NCBI GenBank assembly: GCA_016181325.1
Contig: JACOZO010000011.1
Span: 1 to 5,894, forward strand
DNA from: Candidatus Woesearchaeota archaeon
GTDB lineage: Archaea > Nanobdellota > Nanobdellia > Woesearchaeales > GW2011-AR4
Direction: 5' to 3'
Length of the DNA stretch: 5,894 nucleotides
Position 1 is the stretch's first letter. Each line of letters begins with the position of its first letter. The notes beneath the pieces were generated by a model that did not search any database, was not told where the DNA came from, and saw only the letters and a program-made list of their open reading frames with translations. This document shows positions 1 to 4,170 of this stretch, in pieces. The translations under genes and the position numbers were made by a program.

Positions 1-4
1 GGAA

Positions 5-57
5 CACTAGAAAATTCTATGGAATTTTCTGTGAACTGGGAAATCCTTTGGATTTCC
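5..57. repeat. Two-hairpin repeat module, copy 1
   Basis: Two hairpins sit side by side. The first pairs AGAAAATTC (9-17) with GAATTTTCT (22-30) around loop TATG; CAC (5-7) and GTG (31-33) extend it past one bulged T. The second pairs GGAAATCC (39-46) with GGATTTCC (50-57) around loop TTT. The same long-then-short order, with alignable cores GAAAAT..ATGG..ATTTTC and GGAAATCyTT, recurs at 2047-2092. Both copies lie outside the EF-1A/uS10 unit, one on each side. Stems and the repeat are seen directly; function is unknown. A dispersed palindromic repeat family is the simplest reading. Confidence 0.7.
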
Positions 58-60
58 GGT

Positions 61-170
61 TTCCCGAAAACTCACAGTTTTCGAGGATGCTCAAAAATCT
101 AAATGATTTTTGACATTTTCTTGGCAGTAAAATTTTCGCCGAGTGACTTTTATGTCGCAAAGCGACGGAA
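61..170. other. Multi-hairpin element (possible structured RNA or repeat), left copy
   Basis: TTCC (61-64) is followed at once by a perfect 8-bp hairpin, CGAAAACT/AGTTTTCG (65-72/76-83, loop CAC). Next come a perfect 9-bp hairpin, TCAAAAATC/GATTTTTGA (91-99/105-113), a weak GGC/GCC pairing (123-125/138-140), and GTCGC/GCGAC (154-158/162-166, loop AAA), directly followed by GGAA (167-170). TTCC and GGAA could close the group into a multi-branched fold. The 3' tail (GAC, GGAATGAATTATAG) resembles that of the element at 5676-5786. Hairpins are certain as sequence; the closing stem is only 4 bp and is inference. No promoter was recognised for it. Confidence 0.5.
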
Positions 171-242
171 TGAATTATAGCAACTTCAGAAAGCTAAATA
201 GTTACTAAAAATTGGGCTGTAAAGTTAACGTCACCTAAGTGT

Positions 243-253
243 TAAAAAAATTA
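243..253 (-). terminator. T-tract terminator after uS10
   Basis: On the minus strand the uS10 stop codon (259-261) is followed within 5-15 nt by a run of seven T residues (complement of 244-250). Beyond it lies a short inverted repeat, TTAAC/GTTAA (225-229/241-245). A T-tract shortly after a stop is the usual archaeal intrinsic termination signal. The hairpin lies after the T-run, so it is probably not part of the signal. Confidence 0.6.
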
Positions 254-258
254 AGAAT

Positions 259-567
259 TCACTCAATCATCCCAATCTCAATGTTAAGCCCTTCAGGCAC
301 AGGCACCCTCATGACAAGCCTCAATGCCCTTTCATCAAGGCCCAAATCTATAAGCCTTTTATGCACCCTCATCTCGTAATGCTCCCATGTGGCTGTTCCT
401 TCTCCGTCAGGGCTTTTCCTTGTGGTGACTTTCAGCCTTTTTGTTGGCAACGGGATTGGGCCGCGCATCTCAACACCCGTCTTCTCAGAAATATCCTTGA
501 TATAATTACATACTTCGTTAATCTTATTTATGTCCGTGCTTGCCAGTTTTATTCTTGCCTTTTGCAT
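259..567 (-). CDS. rpsJ: 30S ribosomal protein S10 (uS10)
   Basis: uS10 is a component of the head of the small ribosomal subunit. The 102-residue product begins Met-Gln-Lys-Ala-Arg-Ile-Lys-Leu-Ala-Ser-Thr, as in archaeal S10. It carries the family motif GPIPLPT (residues 36-42), the EMRVHKRLIDL segment (about 65-75) and the C-terminal MRVPVPEGLNIEI strand; length and ends are normal. The frame stays open 11 codons further upstream to an ATG at 600. That start is rejected because it would add a tail foreign to the family and because a TATA-like box (588-596) lies about 26 nt upstream of the ATG at 567. This predicts a leaderless mRNA, in keeping with the lack of a Shine-Dalgarno sequence. It follows EF-1A on the same strand after 100 nt, as in many archaeal str operons, but a T-rich terminator intervenes. 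Confidence 0.96.
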   Translation of the reverse strand: MQKARIKLASTDINKINEVCNYIKDISEKTGVEMRGPIPLPTKRLKVTTRKSPDGEGTATWEHYEMRVHKRLIDLGLDERALRLVMRVPVPEGLNIEIGMIE

Positions 568-587
568 GTTATTTGTATGGGTGCTGA

Positions 588-596
588 AGTATATAG
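588..596 (-). promoter_or_regulatory. Putative TATA box for uS10
   Basis: On the minus strand CCTATATAC is centred about 26 nt before the ATG at 567, the normal TATA-to-start distance in archaea, so transcription would begin at or next to the initiation codon. It is a weaker match than the other TATA boxes here, and GGCAT/ATGCC (596-600/609-613) forms a hairpin directly upstream. Cotranscription from the EF-1A promoter is the alternative. Confidence 0.5.
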
Positions 597-638
597 GCAT
601 CCTAAAAAATGCCCTGCATTTCTCAGGATTGAAACAAT

Positions 639-667
639 AAAAAAATAATCAAAATAAAAATCAAAAA
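639..667 (-). terminator. T-rich terminator after EF-1A
   Basis: Directly after the EF-1A stop (668-670) the minus strand reads a series of T-runs: TTTTTG, then TTTTTATTTTG, then ATTTTTTTATT. Repeated T-tracts without a strong hairpin are typical archaeal terminators. Their position between EF-1A and uS10 suggests that at least part of the transcription stops here. Confidence 0.65.
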
Positions 668-1960
668 TTACATAGGCTTCTTGACAAGGTCTATGCACAT
701 GCCGGCAGCTACAGTTGTGCCTGAATCCCTTATGGCGAATCTTGCCATCTGGGGTATTTCATTGTTCTTCTCTATGCACAGTGGCTGCATCGGCTTGACC
801 TTGATTATGGCGGCATCGCCGTTCTTTATGAAGTCAGGCTTCTCCTGCTTTGTCGCGCCTGTTGCCGGGTCAAGGCTCTTAACGATCTCTGTCACCTGGC
901 AGGCTACCTGCGCGGTGTGGACGTGGAATACAGGCGTGTATCCTGCTGTTATGACAGAAGGATGGTTAAGCACTACAACCTGTGCTGTGAACTCGGTTGC
1001 AACTGTCGGGACCTTGTCGACATGCCCAAGCACATCTCCCCTTGCAATGTCTTTCTTCTCGATGCCCCTTACGTTGAAGCCGACGTTGTCGCCGGGCTCT
1101 GCCTGCTGCATCTGCTCATGGTGCATCTCGATGCTCTTGACTTCCCCTCTTATGCCCTTTCCTTCTCTTGCAGGGACTACTATTATCTTGTCGCCAACCT
1201 TCATCACGCCGGTTTCGACCCTTCCGACAGGGACTACGCCGATGCCCGTGATGTTATAGACATCCTGCAATGGCAGCCTCAATGGAAGCTGTGTAGGCTT
1301 GTCCGGAATCTTCAATGTATCAAGGGCCTCCAGCAAGGTAGGTCCTGTCATCCAGGGCATGTTTGTTGATTTCTTGACGATATTTTCTCCCAATAGCGAG
1401 GCTCCTGCCAGGAACAATATCTCATCCGGCTTGTAGCCGACGCTCTTTAGCAATGCAGAAACCTGCGTCTTGACCTCATTGAATCTTTTCTCGTCATATT
1501 TTGCCATGTCCATCTTGTTGACATAGATCATGATCTGGTTTACGCCAAGTGTCCTTGCTAGGAACACGTGCTCTTTTGTCTGCGCCTGCACGCCGTCGCC
1601 AGGATTTGCTGACACTACGAGAACTCCGGCATCAGCCTGTGATGCTCCTGTAATCATGTTCTTGATGAAATCCTTGTGCCCCGGTGCGTCTATGATGGTA
1701 AAATAATACTTGGGGGTCTCAAACCTCTTGTGCGCAAGGTCTATTGTGACTCCCCTTTCCCTTTCCTCCTTGAGGTTGTCCATTACGAAAGCAAACTCAA
1801 AGCCGCCTTTTCCGAGTTCCTGAGCCTTGTCCTTGAGTTTCCTCATGGCTTGCTCGTCAATATTGCCAGAATCGTACAGCAATCTGCCTACTGTAGTTGA
1901 TTTCCCGTGATCTACATGCCCTATAAATACTAAGTTTAAGTGCGGTTTTCCTTTAGCCAT
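668..1960 (-). CDS. tuf: Translation elongation factor 1A (aEF-1A), GTPase
   Basis: aEF-1A delivers aminoacyl-tRNA to the ribosomal A site as a GTP complex in the cytoplasm. The 430-residue length is full. GTPase motifs are all visible: G1 GHVDHGKS (14-21), G2 RGVTID (69-74), G3 DAPGHKDF (91-98) with the catalytic-position histidine, G4 NKMD (148-151), and a G5 region around GAS (186-188). Domain 2 (about 225-310) and domain 3 (about 315-428) follow, ending in the usual DSGTTVAAGMCIDLVKK. The long switch segment before RERGVTID is of the archaeal/eukaryotic type, not bacterial EF-Tu. The start is fixed by family alignment and by GGAGGAC 5 nt upstream. It precedes uS10, the conserved archaeal order. 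The usual upstream str genes (fusA, rps7, rps12) are absent; a divergent tRNA-Pro lies there instead. No missing residues were noticed. Confidence 0.98.
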   Translation of the reverse strand: MAKGKPHLNLVFIGHVDHGKSTTVGRLLYDSGNIDEQAMRKLKDKAQELGKGGFEFAFVMDNLKEERERGVTIDLAHKRFETPKYYFTIIDAPGHKDFIKNMITGASQADAGVLVVSANPGDGVQAQTKEHVFLARTLGVNQIMIYVNKMDMAKYDEKRFNEVKTQVSALLKSVGYKPDEILFLAGASLLGENIVKKSTNMPWMTGPTLLEALDTLKIPDKPTQLPLRLPLQDVYNITGIGVVPVGRVETGVMKVGDKIIVVPAREGKGIRGEVKSIEMHHEQMQQAEPGDNVGFNVRGIEKKDIARGDVLGHVDKVPTVATEFTAQVVVLNHPSVITAGYTPVFHVHTAQVACQVTEIVKSLDPATGATKQEKPDFIKNGDAAIIKVKPMQPLCIEKNNEIPQMARFAIRDSGTTVAAGMCIDLVKKPM

Positions 1961-1965
1961 TTTAT

Positions 1966-1972
1966 GTCCTCC
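1966..1972 (-). promoter_or_regulatory. Strong Shine-Dalgarno site of EF-1A
   Basis: The minus strand reads GGAGGAC, ending 5 nt before the ATG at 1960. It is the strongest ribosome binding site in the window, fitting a highly expressed gene, and it confirms the start. Confidence 0.85.
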
Positions 1973-1993
1973 AAATGTTGTAATTGAGTATTA

Positions 1994-2012
1994 GAGAGGT
2001 ATGAAACCTCTT
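1994..2012 (-). promoter_or_regulatory. Palindrome at the predicted EF-1A transcript start
   Basis: AGAGGT (1995-2000) and ACCTCT (2006-2011) pair perfectly around a 5-nt loop; a G-T wobble adds a seventh pair. The TATA box at 2033-2040 places the transcript start near 2010. The palindrome therefore spans the start or forms a hairpin at the very 5' end of the mRNA, about 35 nt before the Shine-Dalgarno. It could be an operator or a 5'-stabilising hairpin; which one is not shown. Confidence 0.5.
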
Positions 2013-2032
2013 GAATAGGAAAATAGAGGGCA

Positions 2033-2040
2033 TTTATAAA
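2033..2040 (-). promoter_or_regulatory. TATA box of EF-1A
   Basis: The minus strand reads AAAACC then TTTATAAATG, a near-consensus archaeal TATA box with an A-rich stretch in the BRE position. The same TTTATAAATG occurs before tRNA-Tyr. The leader would be about 50 nt. The A-rich stretch falls within the first hairpin of the adjoining repeat array. Confidence 0.8.
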
Positions 2041-2130
2041 GGTTTTGAAAATCTCAATGGAGATTTTCAAAGCCCAGGAAATCTTTAATTTCTGCTGGTT
2101 TTGAAAATTCCATAGGGATTTCAAAGCCCA
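2041..2130. repeat. Three-hairpin repeat array between divergent promoters
   Basis: Hairpin 1 (2041-2074) has a 15-pair stem (12 perfect) with loop AATG. Hairpin 2 (2078-2092) pairs GAAAT with ATTTC. Hairpin 3 (2097-2128) repeats hairpin 1 with identical 12-nt flanks, GGTTTTGAAAAT and TTTCAAAGCCCA, but a changed core that still pairs (CTC/GAG versus TCC/GGG with one G-T pair and one bulge). Hairpins 1 and 2 match the module at 5-57. A smaller palindrome, AACCT/AGGTT, follows at 2134-2145. The array fills the space between the EF-1A and tRNA-Pro TATA boxes and touches the EF-1A one. Function unknown. Confidence 0.75.
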
Positions 2131-2168
2131 ATAAACCTAAAGGTTCGCCTGCTCTTCAGATGCGATGA

Positions 2169-2180
2169 TTTAAAAATATA
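2169..2180 (+). promoter_or_regulatory. TATA box of tRNA-Pro
   Basis: TTTAAAAATATA is centred about 26 nt before the first base of the tRNA at 2201, the standard archaeal spacing. Confidence 0.75.
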
Positions 2181-2200
2181 GTTGAGATTGCTGTGCTTTT

Positions 2201-2276
2201 GGGGCTGTAGTGTAGCTTGGAACCATCACTCAAGGCTGGGGGTCTTGCAACCCCGGTTCAAATCCGGGCAGCCCCA
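2201..2276 (+). tRNA. tRNA-Pro (anticodon GGG)
   Basis: Acceptor stem GGGGCTG (2201-2207) pairs with CAGCCCC (2269-2275), discriminator A2276. The D arm is GTGT...(A)TCAC with GG in the loop and one T-T mismatch. The anticodon stem is CAAGG/TCTTG (2231-2235/2243-2247), and the 7-nt loop CTGGGGG puts GGG at 2238-2240. The T arm is CCCGG, TTCAAAT, CCGGG. It reads proline CCC and CCT codons. There is no intron, and CCA is not encoded, so it must be added. It is transcribed away from EF-1A. Confidence 0.95.
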
Positions 2277-2305
2277 TTTCTCCTGTCAGAAATTCAGGTT
2301 AAACA

Positions 2306-2371
2306 GCATTATTAAACCGCGTAAATCCGGGTAAATAATGCCGCAATTAAAGCTTTTCTTTAACGACGCGG
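2306..2371 (+). other. Nested inverted repeats upstream of the membrane-protein promoter
   Basis: GCATTATT (2306-2313) and AATAATGC (2334-2341) form a perfect 8-bp stem with a 20-nt loop. TTAAAG/CTTTAA (2347-2352/2358-2363) forms a 6-bp hairpin, framed by CCGC/GCGG (2341-2344/2368-2371). AAACCGCG (2314-2321) can instead pair with CGCGGGTTT (2367-2375) with one bulge, so two folds compete. The stretch sits between tRNA-Pro and the next TATA box. It may be a trailer of the tRNA transcript, a small RNA or binding sites for a regulator; nothing decides. Confidence 0.35.
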
Positions 2372-2395
2372 GTTTCAGTTGAATGCTTCGCAACA

Positions 2396-2403
2396 TTTAT
2401 ATA
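2396..2403 (+). promoter_or_regulatory. TATA box of the 2443-3897 gene
   Basis: TTTATATA followed by CC begins 47 nt before the ATG at 2443. An identical arrangement precedes the gene at 4171. The transcript would begin near 2425, giving a leader of about 18 nt. Confidence 0.75.
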
Positions 2404-2433
2404 CCACCTTAGAGAGTATTGGCCCATATAAAG

Positions 2434-2437
2434 GGTG
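2434..2437 (+). promoter_or_regulatory. Shine-Dalgarno GGTG deciding the start at 2443
   Basis: GGTG (in AAGGGTGC) ends 5 nt before ATG 2443, matching GGTG at the same distance before 4171. It lies inside the frame if the upstream ATG at 2419 were used, and that ATG would be at or before the predicted transcript start. Confidence 0.65.
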
Positions 2438-2442
2438 CTACC

Positions 2443-3897
2443 ATGAATCTTAACAAGCTTTTCTTGCTGCCTGTATTTCTGGTTCTCACACTGCCGTTGG
2501 CGCTGGCGGATTTCCAGGTTGAAGTGACTCCCGTAAACGACCATATAATCATCAATGAGCCTGCTGTATTCAATGTCACCATAAAAAATTATTATGACAC
2601 TGATGAAGAATTCCGCGTGAGGAATTTTGATTATCCCGTGTGGGACATCACGACGCAGCCGCTGTCAAACCCTATCACCCTTGCTGTGCCAAAGCAAAGC
2701 ATGAGGACAATACAGATTTTTGTAAGGACATTGCAGTACACCCAGACACCGGTCGGGACTTATGACATAAATGCAAGGGTGGATGCCGAGACCAGGACAG
2801 AATCTGCAGGACTGCCTTTGAGGGTGTCTATAAAGTCAACGGAACCTTTGATAGGGGGATACCTGCCGAATGTCCAGACTACCCTGGATGTGCCTGAGCA
2901 GATAGACCCAAGGCAGGAGACTCCATTTACAGTGTCATTAAAGAATCTCAATCCAATCAAATATGATAACTTGTCAGTAAAAGTATCTGGCAGCCTCATC
3001 AATGAGGAAGTTTTCACGGTGCTTGAAGGCCCCGGCGAAGGCACCATAATCAATCCTGAGTCTGAAAAATCGCTTGAGTTCGTCATCAGGCTTGATCCCA
3101 TGACTGCTCCCAGGGAGGAGGTTATAGAAGCTGAAGTCTTGTACAATAAAAGGAAGATTGACAGCCAGGCCAAAAAATTGAAGATTGCAGAGTACTCCGT
3201 TACAGAGGAGCTGCCGGAGAAAAAAGCATTTCTCAAGTCATCAAAGTCAGTGAAGGTGCTGTCCAATAACCCCGAGTATGAAGGGAATGTAAAGCTCCCG
3301 ATTTCCACGCTGAGAAACCTGTTCACATCAACGTCTCCTGATTCAAAATTGGTTAATGATGGCGGCAAGAAATATCTTGTCTGGGATGTGAGCCTGAAAG
3401 GTGAAAAAGAGGTTCTCCTCAATGTCAGCACCAATTACAGGCCGCTGGCAGTGATAGTAATTTTCGCCGCAATTTTAGTTGCACTCTATTTCCTGCTCAG
3501 AAGCCCACTTACCCTGAGCAAGGGCATATCCGACGTAAAAAGGAGGGAAGGCGGGATATCCGAAGTAAAAATCGTGCTGAGGGTGAAGAACAGGAGCCCC
3601 GAGGACATCATGCACATAGAGGTGAGCGATTATGTGCCCCATCTTGCGGACATCGACAGGGAAGTCGCAATGGGCTCGTTGCACCCTGCCAAGATAATGA
3701 GGCATCCCAAAAAAGGCACCATGATAAGATGGTATGTCGAGAAGATAGAGAAAGGCGATGAAAGGGTGCTGACTTATGCCATAAAGTCAAGGCTTCCAAT
3801 TCTCGGAGAGCTTACCTTGCATCCTGCCAATGCAAGATGCAGGGTCGGAAGGAGAAATTACGTGGCCAGCTCCAACAGGGTTGTTGCAGGGGCTTGA
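2443..3897 (+). CDS. Secreted/membrane-anchored beta-domain protein with DUF11-like C-terminal domain
   Basis: The 484-residue product starts with a signal peptide: Lys5, hydrophobic stretch about 6-21, and ALA before Asp23 as a likely cleavage site. Residues about 23-330 are beta-rich, organised like two or three Ig-type domains. They contain N-X-S/T sequons at Asn44, Asn176 and Asn327. One membrane span follows (about 334-352), then a 130-residue C-terminal domain. It has features I associate with conserved-repeat/DUF11-like modules: VKNRSPED, VSDYVPHL, GTMIRWYVEKIEKGDERVLTYAI, LHPANARC. Family membership is from memory, not a search. The start at 2443 is chosen over 2419 because the signal peptide, GGTG site and TATA spacing all fit it. 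A type I protein would put the C-terminal domain in the cytoplasm, unusual for this fold. The role is probably in the envelope; the substrate is unknown. It is a single-gene unit. Confidence 0.85.
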   Translation: MNLNKLFLLPVFLVLTLPLALADFQVEVTPVNDHIIINEPAVFNVTIKNYYDTDEEFRVRNFDYPVWDITTQPLSNPITLAVPKQSMRTIQIFVRTLQYTQTPVGTYDINARVDAETRTESAGLPLRVSIKSTEPLIGGYLPNVQTTLDVPEQIDPRQETPFTVSLKNLNPIKYDNLSVKVSGSLINEEVFTVLEGPGEGTIINPESEKSLEFVIRLDPMTAPREEVIEAEVLYNKRKIDSQAKKLKIAEYSVTEELPEKKAFLKSSKSVKVLSNNPEYEGNVKLPISTLRNLFTSTSPDSKLVNDGGKKYLVWDVSLKGEKEVLLNVSTNYRPLAVIVIFAAILVALYFLLRSPLTLSKGISDVKRREGGISEVKIVLRVKNRSPEDIMHIEVSDYVPHLADIDREVAMGSLHPAKIMRHPKKGTMIRWYVEKIEKGDERVLTYAIKSRLPILGELTLHPANARCRVGRRNYVASSNRVVAGA

Positions 3898-3910
3898 TTC
3901 ATTCAATACT

Positions 3911-3919
3911 TTTATAAAT
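3911..3919 (+). promoter_or_regulatory. TATA box of tRNA-Tyr
   Basis: TTTATAAAT lies about 25-33 nt before the first tRNA base at 3944, only 13 nt after the preceding stop codon. It matches the EF-1A box. A short T-run (3930-3933) in between is weak as a terminator, so readthrough from the gene upstream is possible. Confidence 0.7.
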
Positions 3920-3943
3920 GAAAAATAATTTTCTGATAGTATA

Positions 3944-4070
3944 CCCCGTTTAGCTCAGCGGTAGAGCGCTCGGCTGTAGGTGAAAACCGCTTATCGACTT
4001 TGCATTTGCTTGGAATGAAGATAAGACAGCTGTTCCCGGGAGGTCGCTGGTTCAAATCCGGCAACGGGGA
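3944..4070 (+). tRNA. tRNA-Tyr (anticodon GTA), intron-containing
   Basis: Acceptor stem CCCCGTT (3944-3950) pairs with AACGGGG (4063-4069), giving the C1-G72 pair that marks archaeal and eukaryotic tRNA-Tyr; discriminator A4070. The D arm is GCTC/GAGC (3953-3956/3964-3967). The anticodon stem is CTCGG (3969-3973) with CCGGG (4036-4040). GTA lies at 3976-3978. The T arm is GCTGG, TTCAAAT, CCGGC (4046-4062). The two halves of the anticodon arm are separated by an intron of about 55 nt. CCA is not encoded. It decodes TAT and TAC. Confidence 0.95.
3980..4034 (+). other. tRNA-Tyr intron (about 55 nt)
   Basis: A 7-nt anticodon loop requires removal of 55 nt, and the canonical 37/38 position gives 3980-4034. 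The intron holds a perfect 6-bp stem, CTTATC/GATAAG (3990-3995/4020-4025). Exon bases CTGT (3974-3977) pair with ACAG (4026-4029), as the central helix of a bulge-helix-bulge site. The 5' cut then falls two bases into its bulge, but the 3' bulge is about 6 nt, not 3, so the motif is relaxed. GGT-GAAA-ACC (3979-3988) could form a mini-hairpin across the 5' cut. Exact ends may be off by one base. Confidence 0.75.
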
Positions 4071-4082
4071 TTTTTCTTTTTT
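4071..4082 (+). terminator. T-tract terminator of tRNA-Tyr
   Basis: TTTTTCTTTTTT follows the discriminator base directly, a strong archaeal T-tract stop. Confidence 0.8.
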
Positions 4083-4123
4083 GCCCCTTTATGCTGATAA
4101 AAATCCGGAATCAAAAAGAAATG

Positions 4124-4132
4124 TTTATATAT
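4124..4132 (+). promoter_or_regulatory. TATA box of the 4171-5630 operon
   Basis: TTTATATAT followed by CC starts exactly 47 nt before the ATG at 4171, the same distance as at 2396/2443. It drives the helical protein and, 23 nt later, the small membrane protein. Confidence 0.75.
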
Positions 4133-4161
4133 CCATTGGCAAAAAAGAGTTATAATAAAAA

Positions 4162-4165
4162 GGTG
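4162..4165 (+). promoter_or_regulatory. Shine-Dalgarno GGTG before 4171
   Basis: GGTG ends 5 nt before the ATG. With the 38-nt distance to the TATA box it mirrors the leader of the 2443 gene base for base in spacing. Confidence 0.65.
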
Positions 4166-4170
4166 CACTA

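Noticed and set aside
1..166. Possible CRISPR array in the left hairpin cluster
   Set aside because: The hairpins differ in sequence and spacing; there is no repeated unit of fixed length with unique spacers and no cas gene.
259..600. Longer uS10 start at 600
   Set aside because: It would add 11 residues absent from the family, and the TATA-like box would fall inside the coding region.
681..1369. Open frames on the plus strand opposite EF-1A
   Set aside because: They are antisense shadows of a certain gene with normal codon bias; the translations look random and Cys/Thr-rich.
2158..2172. Possible C/D-box guide RNA from a GCGATGATT stretch
   Set aside because: It is not a full C box, no matching D box lies at a suitable distance, and the stretch overlaps the tRNA-Pro TATA box.
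2419..2442. Earlier ATG for the membrane protein
   Set aside because: It would precede the signal peptide with a polar stretch, place the GGTG site in the coding region, and lie at or before the predicted transcript start.
2760..3434. Long open frame on the minus strand inside the membrane-protein gene
   Set aside because: It has no promoter or ribosome site, low-complexity Ser/Phe-rich content and no family features. The plus-strand protein explains the region.
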